This document shows, in pieces, positions 16,309 to 25,520 of a stretch of DNA of 64,000 bases. How positions within the stretch are numbered: the stretch's first letter is position 1; every line of letters starts with the position of its first letter. The notes beneath the pieces were generated by a model that saw only the letters and a program-made list of their open reading frames with translations, was not told where the DNA came from and ran no database searches. The translations under genes and the position numbers were made by a program. Source of the DNA: Aminobacter sp. HY435 (GTDB taxonomy: Bacteria > Pseudomonadota > Alphaproteobacteria > Rhizobiales > Rhizobiaceae); NCBI RefSeq assembly GCF_027568395.1, contig NZ_JANKZL010000006.1:62001-126000 (forward strand), in the 5' to 3' direction.

Positions 16309-18117
16309 TCAAGCAGGAGCTCTGGCCTTGGCCATGTCCTTGACGCGAACCGGCTTGAGCACCGGTCCTCGCTTGTCCTTGGCAAGGTGGACGGTCCTGC
16401 CGAACAGGCCGCCATTGTGGCGGTGCGGGCCGAAATAGATGACGCCAGTGCTGGCGAGCTCGCCCTCGAACATGTCCTTGACCCGCTGATGCGCAGCGGC
16501 GTCGAGCGTCTCGAAACCTTCGTCGACGATCACCCAGTCGGGCCTGTGCAAGTGCAACCGCGCGAAGGCGACGAGCCTCAGCTCGTCGCTGGTGAGTTCG
16601 TCGTTCCACGGCGCAACACGGTCGAGCGAGGTGGCAAGCCGCTCAAGCCCGACGGCGGCGAGCGCATCGGTAAGATCCTTGTCGTCAAGCACGGCCCCGC
16701 TGGATGGGTAGGCCAGCACCTCACGCAGCGTCCCGGGCGGCAGGTAGGAAACGCGCGGCAGGAAGGCGATCTGTTTGTCCTTGGGCAGTTCGATACGGCC
16801 CTTGCCCCATGGCCACAGCCCGGCAAGCGCGCGGAACAGCAGCGTCTTGCCGGCGCCCGCCTCGCCGGTGACCTGCAGGCGCTCGCCCGGCTTGATCCTG
16901 AGATGCGGCTCCGAAAGCCTGATGCAGCCGCTCGGCGAGACCAGCTGGAGATCGTCGAACGCCAGGCTGCCATCGCGGCTTTCGGCAAAGTCGATGCGCT
17001 CCTGCTCGTCGTGCAGCCCATCGGCGGCCACCAGCACGCTTCTGATGGTTCCGACGCGCATCAGCGTGGCGCGCCAGTCGGCAATGGCACCGACATTGTT
17101 GATGAACCAGCGCAAGGAAGCGTGGACCTGATTGAAGGCGCCTACCGCCATCATCAGGCCGCCGAAACTGAGATCGCCGGCAAAATAGACCGGCGCCGCG
17201 ACGAGGATCGGCGCAACGACCGTGATCCAGCCATAGCCGTCGGTCACCCAGCCAAGTCTGATCTGCGTCGCAAAGATGCGCCGCAGCGCGTCCAACACGC
17301 CCTTGAGGTCGGCTTCGAGGTGTCGCCGCTCATCGGCCTCGCCGTGCACCAGCGCAATCGCATCGATGTTCTGGTTGACACGCACCATCGAGAACCGGAG
17401 TTCGGCCTCGCGCGAATAGCGCTCGCTGTTCTGGGCGATCAGCGGCCGGCCGACCAGCCAGCTGAGAAGCGATCCCGTCCCGGCGTAGAGGAATGCCGCC
17501 CAGACCATGTAGCCGGGGATGCTGAACGAGCGCTCGCCGATATGGAACACGAAGCCGGACGACAGGCTCCACAAGACACCGACGAACGATACCAGCAGGA
17601 TCGACGCCTGCAGCAGGCCAACGCCGAGATCGGTCGTCAGGTCGGCGAGATGGCCGGCATCCTGCTGCATCCGTTGATCGGGATTGACGCCGACCGTTCC
17701 GGCATTGGCGAGGCGGAAGGCGCGGCCCGGGCCCAGCCATTCGGCGATCAGGTCACGTGTCAGGCCCTCGCGCAGCTTGAGACGGATCATCTGGTTCAGC
17801 CATTGCTGGCCGACATTCAGCACCAGCAGACCGCTGGCGATACCGGCGAAGACGACCAGTTGATGAAGAAAGGCCGGCAGGTCGCGCTTCTGGAGCGCGT
17901 CATAGAACGGCACGTTCCAGCGATTGAGAACCAGCTGCCCGAACGCCGTGGCGACGATCACCGCAAAGATCGTCAGGCATAGCCAGATCAGCGGCTTGCG
18001 GACCGGCGATAGGGCCAGCGCCTCGCGCGCCATCTTGAGGTGTCCGGGAAATCCACCGCCGTCATATTCTGGCGCGAGCGGTTCGCGATTGGCCTGATTG
18101 AACGACTGGCCTGGCAT
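16309..18117 (-). CDS. SbmA/YddA-like ABC transporter, fused permease and ATPase
   Basis: 602 residues from the ATG at 18117. The N-terminal ~340 residues form the SbmA/BacA-type membrane domain ('NRWNVPFYDALQKRDLPAF' is its hallmark), and the C-terminal ~200 an ATPase with Walker A 'TGEAGAGKTLLF' and Walker B 'WVIVDEGFETLD'. The ABC signature is degenerate: where LSGGQ should be there is 'LTSDELR', a change seen in the YddA/ABCD branch. BacA relatives import peptides and are needed for rhizobial symbiosis; YddA relatives have no firm substrate. Stands alone, convergent with the MFS gene. Confidence 0.85.
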   Translation of the reverse strand: MPGQSFNQANREPLAPEYDGGGFPGHLKMAREALALSPVRKPLIWLCLTIFAVIVATAFGQLVLNRWNVPFYDALQKRDLPAFLHQLVVFAGIASGLLVLNVGQQWLNQMIRLKLREGLTRDLIAEWLGPGRAFRLANAGTVGVNPDQRMQQDAGHLADLTTDLGVGLLQASILLVSFVGVLWSLSSGFVFHIGERSFSIPGYMVWAAFLYAGTGSLLSWLVGRPLIAQNSERYSREAELRFSMVRVNQNIDAIALVHGEADERRHLEADLKGVLDALRRIFATQIRLGWVTDGYGWITVVAPILVAAPVYFAGDLSFGGLMMAVGAFNQVHASLRWFINNVGAIADWRATLMRVGTIRSVLVAADGLHDEQERIDFAESRDGSLAFDDLQLVSPSGCIRLSEPHLRIKPGERLQVTGEAGAGKTLLFRALAGLWPWGKGRIELPKDKQIAFLPRVSYLPPGTLREVLAYPSSGAVLDDKDLTDALAAVGLERLATSLDRVAPWNDELTSDELRLVAFARLHLHRPDWVIVDEGFETLDAAAHQRVKDMFEGELASTGVIYFGPHRHNGGLFGRTVHLAKDKRGPVLKPVRVKDMAKARAPA

Positions 18118-18221
18118 TGCACCACCTCGCGCAGTATTCGATTCGCACGTTTGTCGGGCCATAGTGCCACTCATTGGCGACAGCCGAACAGGCCGCCATG
18201 CGCGACTTTGTGGATTCCTGG

Positions 18222-19082
18222 CTAACCCCTGGGAACGAACACGCGCACCGATTTCGGCCGGATGCGGAAATGCGCCGGCGTCCAGGTCACCAGTTCGCCG
18301 TCCGTATTGACCGGCCGAGGGGTCTTGGTGCGGATCGTCACTTCCGTCGTCTTGAAGGCGCGAACGTCGTCCCACTGGCCATGTGTGCCCTTGCGCAGGC
18401 TGGGCAGCAGCCTGAGCAGCCGCCACCAGTGATCTACCTCGAGGCTGTACAGATCGAGCCAGCCATCGTCGGCGGTTGCCGTTTCCTCGACCGTCATGCC
18501 GCCGCCATAGTGGCGGCCGTTGCCGACCGACACCTGCATCGTCCGAATCTTCTCGGTCGTGTCGTCATGGTCGACATAAGCGGTGAACAGCCGCGAGCGC
18601 ATCAAGAGCCGCGCCGCAACGATGCCATAACCCAACGTGCCCCAGCGCTTCTTGGCGTGTTCTGTAAGTTCGCCGGCAAGCTCGGCGCTGAAGCCGATGC
18701 TGGCGACGTTGAAGAACAGATGGCCGTTGACCTCGCCGAGGTCGACGGCCGCTTCACGGCCCTGGGCGATGATCTCGGCCGCCTTCACCGGATCGGCCGG
18801 AATGCCCATCGTGCGGGCGAAGTCGTTGGCCGTCCCGAGCGGCAGAACGCCGAGCGGCAGCCCGGTGTAGGCGAGCCCGGCCGCGGCGTTGTTCAGTGTT
18901 CCGTCGCCACCCCCGACGATCGCCATGTCGAAATGGTCGGCATAGCGCGAGATGAGCTCCGAGGCGTTCTCGTCCTTGCTGGTTGCCATTTCCTCGATGA
19001 TGAGACCGGCATTTTCCAGCACCTTCCACGCGTCGGCAATCGACGTCCCGCCGCGGCGGGCACGCGGATTGACGATGAGCAT
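18222..19082 (-). CDS. Diacylglycerol / lipid kinase (YegS-like)
   Basis: 286 residues starting 'MLIVNPRARRGG', the family's nucleotide-binding N-terminus. The catalytic motif GGGDGT is at 57-62, followed by 'LPLGTANDFARTMG' and the C-terminal 'VNTDGELVTWTPAHFRI'. YegS-type enzymes phosphorylate phosphatidylglycerol or diacylglycerol with ATP at the membrane. The frame stays open for about 20 codons upstream ('KRARQSSRGKRAM') without an ATG, so a longer protein from a rare start is possible. Confidence 0.87.
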   Translation of the reverse strand: MLIVNPRARRGGTSIADAWKVLENAGLIIEEMATSKDENASELISRYADHFDMAIVGGGDGTLNNAAAGLAYTGLPLGVLPLGTANDFARTMGIPADPVKAAEIIAQGREAAVDLGEVNGHLFFNVASIGFSAELAGELTEHAKKRWGTLGYGIVAARLLMRSRLFTAYVDHDDTTEKIRTMQVSVGNGRHYGGGMTVEETATADDGWLDLYSLEVDHWWRLLRLLPSLRKGTHGQWDDVRAFKTTEVTIRTKTPRPVNTDGELVTWTPAHFRIRPKSVRVFVPRG

Positions 19083-19322
19083 GGCGCGTTTGCCCCTGGA
19101 GCTCTGCCGGGCGCGCTTGGCGTGTATGACGTCGGTCAGGGGAGTGTCCTGTCGTTGGCGCCCGTGCCTGCTTCAGGCCATGTCGGGCGCGTGTTCAAAT
19201 GCTTCATCCATCCACGCCCTGCCCGGCGCGCCGCTTGGGTCCACCGCGCATTTAGGGTCGTTGTCAGGCATTTTGTAGACCGCACGAACAATGCGGTGCA
19301 TTGCTGTCCAGGTTCCGCAGGG

Positions 19323-20741
19323 TTATCCCTCGCTGTTGCGGACGGCGTGCCATGCGGCAACGATCGCGTCGGCCGCGGCCTCCCCGGCGGCCTCGTCGAG
19401 CAGCCAGGAAATGACCGACAGCCGCATCACCTCGCGGCCGCGCCATTTCGCGCCGCCCGCAAACAGCGCCCCGTCGCGCTGGATACGCGCGATTGTCGCG
19501 CGGGTCAGCGTATCCCCCCGTTCCGGTTGCTCGTCGGCGCCGAAGCGCACGATCACCTGGTTCAGAACGACGTCGTTGACGACGGCTATGGCATTTTCCC
19601 CGCGCAGCTTTTCGGCCATCCGGCGCGCGACCTCGCAGTGCCGCTCCACCATGGCGGCGATCCCGTCGCGGCCAAGATGCCGAATGATAGCCCAGGTGGC
19701 GAAGCCTCGCGCCCGCCTGGACAGCTCGGGTACGAAATGGCTGGGGTCGCGCTCGCCCTCCATCGCCGGTGGCAGATAGCTGGCCGCTATCGTCATGGCT
19801 CGGCGATGAGCCTCCGGGTCGCGGACGATCGCATAGCCGCAGTCATAGGGTGTCTGCAGCCATTTGTGGCCGTCCGTCGCCCAGGAATCGCACAGGTCCA
19901 TCCCCTCCGCGAGGTGCCGCAGCCCGGGGCAGGCCCGCGCCCAGGCCCCGAACGCGCCGTCGACATGAATCCACGCCCCTGCCCGGCGGGCCATCGGCAC
20001 GAGCTCGCCGAAGCTGTCGAAACCGCCGGTGTTGATCTGCCCGGCCTGCAGCACAACGATGGCCGGCCCCGAGACTACCCTGACGTGCCGCCTGAAATCG
20101 TCGGGAAGCATCTGGCCCTGGCTGTCGGTCGCGACGCGGACCACCCGGTCATGCCCGAGCCCAAGGAATTGCAGCGCCGAAAACACCGTCGTGTGGGCGT
20201 CGTCGCCAATGAGGACCGTTATTTCCGGCGCTCCGAACAAGCCCTTCGCCTCGACATCCCAGCCTGCGCGCCGCAACACCTCGCCGCGCGCCGCAGCCAG
20301 ACAGACGAAGTTGGCGACGGTGGCCCCGGTGACGAGACCGACCGAGCTTTCGCGCGGCAAATCGAGCAATTCGAGCAGCCAGCGCGCGGCGACTGCCTCG
20401 GCTGCGGCCGCTGCCGGCATGGCGTGGTGGTTGCCGGCGTTCTGGCCCCAGGCGCTGGTCATCCAGTCGGCGGCCACCCCGACCGGGTGCGAGCCGCCGA
20501 TGACCCAACCGAAAAAACCCGAACCTGTGGTGGCGTTGAGCCCCGGCTCCGCCCGCTCGGCCAACTCGTCGATGACCCGCTCGCCTGAAAAGCCGCGCTC
20601 CGGCAAAGGCTCGTCGAACGCCGCAAGTGACCCGGCATAGTCGTGGACAGGCCGTTGCGGCCTCGAAGGCAGTTCGTCGCGGTACCTAATGGCGCGCGCG
20701 GCGGCCTGCTGCAGCAGCCGCCCGATGGAATCTTCCTGCAT
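19323..20741 (-). CDS. PLP-dependent group II decarboxylase-like protein
   Basis: 472 residues from the ATG at 20741. Fold-type I decarboxylase motifs: 'TGSGFFGWVIGGSHPVGVAA' near the N-terminus, 'LVTGATVANFVCL', H183, D261 ('HVDGAFGAW') and the Schiff-base lysine K293 ('DGHKWLQTPYDCG'). Relatives decarboxylate aromatic amino acids, glutamate or diaminobutyrate; a cysteine rather than a basic residue follows the active site. Substrate unknown. Isolated between the lipid-kinase gene and an empty 240-base stretch (20751-20990) in which I see no feature. Confidence 0.85.
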   Translation of the reverse strand: MQEDSIGRLLQQAAARAIRYRDELPSRPQRPVHDYAGSLAAFDEPLPERGFSGERVIDELAERAEPGLNATTGSGFFGWVIGGSHPVGVAADWMTSAWGQNAGNHHAMPAAAAAEAVAARWLLELLDLPRESSVGLVTGATVANFVCLAAARGEVLRRAGWDVEAKGLFGAPEITVLIGDDAHTTVFSALQFLGLGHDRVVRVATDSQGQMLPDDFRRHVRVVSGPAIVVLQAGQINTGGFDSFGELVPMARRAGAWIHVDGAFGAWARACPGLRHLAEGMDLCDSWATDGHKWLQTPYDCGYAIVRDPEAHRRAMTIAASYLPPAMEGERDPSHFVPELSRRARGFATWAIIRHLGRDGIAAMVERHCEVARRMAEKLRGENAIAVVNDVVLNQVIVRFGADEQPERGDTLTRATIARIQRDGALFAGGAKWRGREVMRLSVISWLLDEAAGEAAADAIVAAWHAVRNSEG

Positions 20742-20990
20742 GACAATCACCCCTGGCTGGAAGAAAGTCTCATGCGCGGCGTTCTGTTGTTTTGGCGGAC
20801 GTTATTCCGCAATTGGCTGCACCGCAACGCGCGCGGAGCCCGCTACCTGTCGAGGCCTGGAAAATAGGGATCGGAATGGCGTTGCCTGTCGCGTTCCCCG
20901 GCCATGCAATCCGCCGGCGCCGACGCCTGCACATTCACGATGATGCTGTCGTCCGTGCTGCAGCTCACCTCGAGGATCAGCTTGCGCCTG

Positions 20991-21764
20991 TCAGCCGACC
21001 GGTTTGCCTTCGTCATTGCGGCGCAAGGCTGGAAAGCCGCGTGACGCGCCCGAGGGCGAGAGCACCGGCACGAAGACGCGGCGCGAGGCGCGCTGGGCCA
21101 CCGGCACCCCCTGATAGACGCGCTTTTGCGCCTCGACCACGATGACGCCGGAAAAGATCGGCCAGAACCGCCGTCCGAAGCGCTCGAACAAATGGTCGAA
21201 ACGCATCATCCATTTCCGCCGCGATGGCGGGAAATGCAGCGCATCCGACCATGACGAGACGGTGAAGTTGGCCTCGCGCAACAGCTCGTTGAGCTGGCCG
21301 GAGGAGAACGGCCGCCCGGTGCCGAAGGGCGTGTGCTCGAAACGCGCCCACACGCCGCGCCGGTTTGGCACCACGATCACCACCCGGCCCGCCGGCGACA
21401 ACACGCGCCAGATTTCCTTTAGCGTCTCGCGCGGGCTTTCGGCATGCTCAAGCGCATGAACCAGCAGCATCCGGTCGATGGACGAATCGAGCAGCGGCAA
21501 TTCCTCGTCGAACACGAGGGCCGTCGACGACGGCCCGTTGCCTGGCCACACGACGGCCCCTTGCGTCGCCGGCATGAAAGCGAAGACGCGCTCGGCGTCA
21601 GCGCCGAAGCGGTCGAGCCAGGGCAAGGTGTAGCCGAGACCGACCAGCCGTTCGTTGGGCAGGTTGTCCCAGACAGCCGACAGCGCCATGGCGATCGAGT
21701 GCTCGGCCAGCCGGCCCAGCGGCGTCGAATAGAAGGATCGAAGGTCAACAATGTCGGAGTTCAT
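20991..21764 (-). CDS. SAM-dependent methyltransferase, class I
   Basis: 257 residues from the ATG at 21764 ('MNSDIVDLRSFYSTPLGRL'). The methyltransferase 11-type core is seen in 'LVGLGYTLPWLDRFG' (SAM loop), 'LPLLDSSIDRMLLVHALEHA' and 'EIWRVLSPAGRVVIVVPNRRG'. A C-terminal extension of about 45 basic residues is added. It is divergent from gloB, an arrangement common in rhizobia. Substrate unknown. Confidence 0.85.
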   Translation of the reverse strand: MNSDIVDLRSFYSTPLGRLAEHSIAMALSAVWDNLPNERLVGLGYTLPWLDRFGADAERVFAFMPATQGAVVWPGNGPSSTALVFDEELPLLDSSIDRMLLVHALEHAESPRETLKEIWRVLSPAGRVVIVVPNRRGVWARFEHTPFGTGRPFSSGQLNELLREANFTVSSWSDALHFPPSRRKWMMRFDHLFERFGRRFWPIFSGVIVVEAQKRVYQGVPVAQRASRRVFVPVLSPSGASRGFPALRRNDEGKPVG

Positions 21765-21880
21765 TTCGGGACGGTAGCCGCGCGCGACGACGACTTCAAC
21801 GACCACGCGCCGCCTGGCGGCATTTGAGGTGACATGAACAGCGCCTCGCCCTATCGTCCCAGCGGAACGGAGACTTTGCG

Positions 21881-22648
21881 ATGGCTGTCGAGACCAAGCT
21901 TTTCATGTGCCGCACCGACAATTTCGGCGCCCTTCTGCACGATCGGGCCACCGGCGAAACGGCAATCATCGACGCTCCCGAGGAAGGCCCTATCGTCGAG
22001 GCCATAGAACGCAGCGGCTGGACCCCGTCCATGATCCTGACCACCCATCATCATGGCGACCATATCGAAGCCAATCTGGCCCTGAAGAGCCGCTACAAGC
22101 TACGCATCGTCGGCCCCGAGGCCGAGCGAGACAGAATCCCCGGCATCGACGACACGGTCGAGGAAGGTTCGGTGATCCCGTTCGGCAACGAAACCATCGA
22201 GGTCATCGAGACACCCGGCCACACCGCCGGCCATGTCTGCTACCACCTGCCGGAATCGAAGTTGGCCTTCACCGCCGACACCCTGTTTGCGCTTGGCTGC
22301 GGCCGACTGTTCGAGCGGCCGGCGCCTGTCATGTTCGAATCGCTGAAGAAGCTCGCTGCCTTGCCCGGCGAAACGGTCGTCTACTGTGGCCACGAATACA
22401 CGCTGTCCAATGCCCGCTTCGCCCTGACAGTCGATCCTGACAACGCGGCCCTGCGCGCCCGCACCGACAGGATCGAAAAGCTGCGCGCCGACAATAAGCC
22501 GACACTGCCCACAACCATCGGCGAGGAGCTTGCAACCAATCCGTTCCTGCGCTGGGCCGATCCGGCGATCCGCAAGCATCTCGGCATGGAGAATGCGTCA
22601 GACGTCGAAGTCTTCACCGAAATCCGCAAGCGCAAGGACAATTTCTGA
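21881..22648 (+). CDS. gloB: Hydroxyacylglutathione hydrolase (glyoxalase II)
   Basis: 255 residues, the standard length. Metallo-beta-lactamase metal ligands: HxHxDH as H56-H-H58-G-D60-H61, then 'GHTAGHVCYH', 'FTADTLFALGCGR' and 'YCGHEYTLSNARFAL'; the C-terminal helical domain ('NPFLRW') binds the glutathione part. It hydrolyses S-lactoylglutathione to lactate and glutathione in methylglyoxal detoxification. The cupin gene starts three bases after the stop, so the two are co-transcribed. Confidence 0.93.
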   Translation: MAVETKLFMCRTDNFGALLHDRATGETAIIDAPEEGPIVEAIERSGWTPSMILTTHHHGDHIEANLALKSRYKLRIVGPEAERDRIPGIDDTVEEGSVIPFGNETIEVIETPGHTAGHVCYHLPESKLAFTADTLFALGCGRLFERPAPVMFESLKKLAALPGETVVYCGHEYTLSNARFALTVDPDNAALRARTDRIEKLRADNKPTLPTTIGEELATNPFLRWADPAIRKHLGMENASDVEVFTEIRKRKDNF

Positions 22649-22651
22649 GAC

Positions 22652-23089
22652 ATGATAGCGGCTGAAATCATCGCGATGCTCGGCATGCATCGTCACCCGG
22701 AGGGCGGCTGGTATGCTGAAACCTTTCGCGACAATGCTGCTGCTGGACCCTACGGCGCCCGCGGCAACCAGACCGCGATCTACTTCCTGCTCGAGCATGG
22801 CGACGTCTCGGCGTGGCACCGCGTGAAGGACGCAGCGGAGGTCTGGCTTTTCCATGCCGGCGCGCCGATTGAGCTGCGGCTGCATGAACCGGCGCGCGGC
22901 ACCAATTCGCAAGTGCTGGGCATCGACCTGGCCGCCGGCGAGCAACCGCAAATCGTGGTTCCCGCCGGTTGGTGGCAGACAGCGCGCAGCCTGGGGGACT
23001 GGACGCTGGTAAGCTGCACGGTTTCGCCCGGCTTCGATTTCGCACAGTTCGAGCTGGCCGAACCAGGCTGGGAACCGCCGGGAAACTAG
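22652..23089 (+). CDS. DUF985-family cupin protein
   Basis: 145 residues forming a single beta-barrel cupin: 'RHPEGGWYAETFRD', 'TAIYFLLEHGDVSAWHRVKDAAEVWLFH' (metal-binding-like His and Glu), 'VVPAGWWQTARSLGDWTLVSC'. Length and motifs match DUF985. Enzymatic function unknown. Starts three bases after gloB. Confidence 0.87.
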   Translation: MIAAEIIAMLGMHRHPEGGWYAETFRDNAAAGPYGARGNQTAIYFLLEHGDVSAWHRVKDAAEVWLFHAGAPIELRLHEPARGTNSQVLGIDLAAGEQPQIVVPAGWWQTARSLGDWTLVSCTVSPGFDFAQFELAEPGWEPPGN

Positions 23090-23090
23090 A

Positions 23091-23190
23091 GCAATTCCAG
23101 GAAAAGTGTGACGCGGTTTTCCGTTCGGAATTGCGTCAAAACAAGGAGATAGAGCGTTTTCGCGATTCGAAGAAAAGCGAAAATGCTCTA
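23091..23190. repeat. Rhizobiales intergenic repeat element with hairpin
   Basis: The text 'GAGCAATTCCAGGAAAAGTG' and its continuation is of a type I recognise as dispersed between genes in rhizobial chromosomes. The right part folds into AGAGCGTTTTCGC (23151-23163) / GCGAAAATGCTCT (23177-23189), a near-perfect 13-bp stem. It sits between convergent genes and may act as terminator. Confidence 0.65.
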
Positions 23191-24084
23191 AGCGTTGGCG
23201 CTATTGCCGGCAGGGGCACCACGCTCGCCGAAAATCAGCGACTTGGCCGCCAGCACCGCGCCACCTGTGATGAGCACGCAAGCGGCGAGGATGCGCAGGC
23301 TCGGCTCGGCGAAGCCCGCGGCGATCAGCACCAGTGTCGACAGCAGCGGCGCCGCATAGCTCGCCGCTCCCAGAACCTGGATGTTGCCGCGCTTTACCCC
23401 GATATCCCAGGCATAGAACGCAGCACCCACCGGCATCAGGCCGAGGCCGAGCACGGCGAGCCACTGGCCGGCATTGGCCGGCAGGACCGTCTCCTCAAGC
23501 GCCAGATGACAAATGAGGGACAGCACCGACGTCGCCAGGCAGAACCAGGTGACGATGGTCGTTGGAACCGACGGAAAGCGGCGCGACAAAAGCGAGTAGC
23601 CCGACCACAGGAAGGCGCAGGCAAACGCCATCGCGTAGCCGAAGCTGTATCGCGCGTCGAAGGCCAGCCCGCCGCCCTTGGTGACGATCAGGAAGGTGCC
23701 GGCGAGGCCCAGCAGCGCGCCGGCGATGTGGTTCCAGCGCAGGCGCTCGCCAGGCATCAGCGCCGAGCCCAGCACGATGAACAGCGGCCAGAGATAGGCG
23801 ATCAGGCTGGCCTCGACTGCCGGCGCGTTGCGTAGCGCCGTAAAGTAGAAGAAGTGATAGCCGAACAGGCCTGCGATGCCGATGACCCAGACCTGTGCCG
23901 GGATCTTTGCCGGCTTGTCGGACTTGGCCATGAACAAGCGCGCGACGAGACCGACGCAGGTGCCTATGGCGAAGGTGATCGCCGACAGCAGGAACGGCGG
24001 CACAGCGCCCGATGCATCGGTGAGCAGTGCCAGCAGAGCCCACATGGCAACAGCCGAAAACCCGATCAAAGTCGCGCGCCCCAC
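23188..24084 (-). CDS. DMT (EamA) family transporter
   Basis: 298 residues with about ten hydrophobic helices in two EamA repeats ('GLFGYHFFYFTALRNAPAVE' and 'GAAFYAWDIGVKRGNIQVLG' are the internal repeat signatures). Inner-membrane metabolite exporter or importer of unknown substrate. The 3' end touches a rhizobial repeat whose hairpin may terminate it. Starts 14 bases beyond the end of the DUF3108 gene on the same strand, so the two are likely co-transcribed. Confidence 0.85.
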   Translation of the reverse strand: MGRATLIGFSAVAMWALLALLTDASGAVPPFLLSAITFAIGTCVGLVARLFMAKSDKPAKIPAQVWVIGIAGLFGYHFFYFTALRNAPAVEASLIAYLWPLFIVLGSALMPGERLRWNHIAGALLGLAGTFLIVTKGGGLAFDARYSFGYAMAFACAFLWSGYSLLSRRFPSVPTTIVTWFCLATSVLSLICHLALEETVLPANAGQWLAVLGLGLMPVGAAFYAWDIGVKRGNIQVLGAASYAAPLLSTLVLIAAGFAEPSLRILAACVLITGGAVLAAKSLIFGERGAPAGNSANA

Positions 24085-24098
24085 TCACCCCTCCCGGT

Positions 24099-24881
24099 CT
24101 AATCGGTCGCCCCAAATCGCCTGGCCCTGACAGTGATCGTGCCGATCTCCGTGCTTACGGTGGCGTGGATAGGCGCATATACCCCGGTTTCGCCGACGGG
24201 CGCAAACGTCACCATGATGCGGCTTCGGTCGCGCAGGAAAGTCAGCGCCTTCTTGTCGGAGCGGTAGCCGGAAACCGGCTGAAAGCCCATGCGGCAGGTT
24301 ACCGTCTGGCCCATGAACCCCTTGATTGACATCTCCCGCCTGGAAACCTCGGTCAGCTTCAGATCGGCGCGCAGTTCACCGTCATACATCTTCACCGTGC
24401 GGCCGCAGACCTTGTCGAGACTGGGCGCGCGGATGATGGTGGCGGCGATCGGATCGGCGACGCCACGCAGATCGTCAGGCCCCAGCGGAATCCATGTCTC
24501 CCCGCGCTTGCGCGGCGGCGGCGCCACCTGCGTCCGGGTGACGCGACCACCGGAGAACCTGATGTCGACAAGCGAGGCCTTCTTCCCGGAGACATAATCG
24601 GTGCGGAACGCGTCGGGTCGCGTACCGCCCTCGCCGAAGCTGCCGCGCGAAGAGATGGCGCCATGTGTGTCGTCGAAGAAGGCGGCAAGTCCAGCACTGG
24701 AGACCTTGCCGGTGACTGCATATGAGTCGCCCTCATAGGTACTGTCGAAATTCGCCCTGGCGATGGGAATGCCAAGGAAGGAAAGCGAATATTCAGCGCT
24801 GAAATTCTTTCCGGCGGCCGTTGCCTGAACTGGCAGGACGGCAAGAGCAAGAGCCAGAAAATAGGGCACTGGATGCAGCAT
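24099..24881 (-). CDS. DUF3108 exported protein
   Basis: 260 residues. Signal peptide 'YFLALALAVLPVQATAA' with a likely cut after AAG or ATA, then a beta-rich domain with the DUF3108 look ('YSLSFLGIPIARANFDSTYEG', 'GKVSSAGLAAFF', 'RRFGATD' end). Two cysteines ('KVCGRTV', 'VTCRMG') may pair in the periplasm. Function unknown. Divergent from rpmB. Confidence 0.82.
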   Translation of the reverse strand: MLHPVPYFLALALAVLPVQATAAGKNFSAEYSLSFLGIPIARANFDSTYEGDSYAVTGKVSSAGLAAFFDDTHGAISSRGSFGEGGTRPDAFRTDYVSGKKASLVDIRFSGGRVTRTQVAPPPRKRGETWIPLGPDDLRGVADPIAATIIRAPSLDKVCGRTVKMYDGELRADLKLTEVSRREMSIKGFMGQTVTCRMGFQPVSGYRSDKKALTFLRDRSRIMVTFAPVGETGVYAPIHATVSTEIGTITVRARRFGATD

Positions 24882-25004
24882 TCGTGTGAATACCCCATGT
24901 CAGCCGCCCAATTTGCGGCTGTTCGCGTCCCTTGCGCTCGGTTATAGAATTGAATTCGGCCATTCTGTGGAGCTGGGGACAACGCCCTCAAACCACTGAG
25001 GCGC

Positions 25005-25033
25005 TTGACGCCCTGGCGAAATACAACTATGGA
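25005..25033 (+). promoter_or_regulatory. Candidate rpmB promoter
   Basis: TTGACG (25005-25010) and TATGGA (25028-25033) with a 17-base spacer, about 96 bases before the rpmB start. Sequence match only. Confidence 0.45.
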
Positions 25034-25128
25034 ACGCCAACTTTTTCCATGAGGCCGCCTGACTGAGACCGCGCGCCGTTTTCGGTGCGTCACAGCCGCT
25101 TGGTCCGCTAGAACTGAAGGTAAGTAAC

Positions 25129-25425
25129 ATGTCCCGCGCTTGCGAACTCACCGGCAAAGCCGTCATGACCGGCAACAATGTGAGCCACGCCAACAACAAG
25201 ACCCGTCGTCGGTTCCTGCCGAACCTGGTCAACGTCACGCTGATCTCCGAAGTGCTGAACCAGAACGTGCGCCTGCGCATTTCTGCAAACGCACTGCGCT
25301 CGGTGGAGCACCGCGGTGGTCTCGACGCGTTCCTGGCCAAGGCCGACGCTGAAGAACTGTCGCAGCGCGCTCGTCTGCTCAAGAAGCAGATCGCCAAGAA
25401 GAGCGCCGAACAGGCAGCTGCTTAA
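25129..25425 (+). CDS. rpmB: Large-subunit ribosomal protein bL28
   Basis: 98 residues, the alphaproteobacterial length. Family motifs: '[20 protein letters not shown]', '[12 protein letters not shown]', '[13 protein letters not shown]'. A clear AAGG ribosome site lies upstream. A structural protein of the 50S subunit, expected to be highly expressed. Confidence 0.97.
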   Translation: MSRACELTGKAVMTGNNVSHANNKTRRRFLPNLVNVTLISEVLNQNVRLRISANALRSVEHRGGLDAFLAKADAEELSQRARLLKKQIAKKSAEQAAA

Positions 25426-25456
25426 TCAGCGATTTATGGGCGGGGGACGACCGCCT

Positions 25457-25491
25457 GGAGCCTCTTGAAGTCGCAAGGCTGAAGAGGCTCC
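25457..25491 (+). terminator. Perfect 10-bp hairpin after rpmB
   Basis: GGAGCCTCTT (25457-25466) / AAGAGGCTCC (25482-25491) with a 15-base loop, 31 bases after rpmB. No T-run follows, so it may be a transcript-stabilising hairpin or a weak terminator before the riboswitch-controlled gene. Confidence 0.45.
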
Positions 25492-25520
25492 GACCAAATG
25501 CCCGGGCTTGACCCGCAATG

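Noticed and set aside
18174-20588. 804-codon plus-strand frame opposite the lipid kinase and decarboxylase
   Set aside because: Same cause; the minus-strand genes carry complete catalytic motifs.
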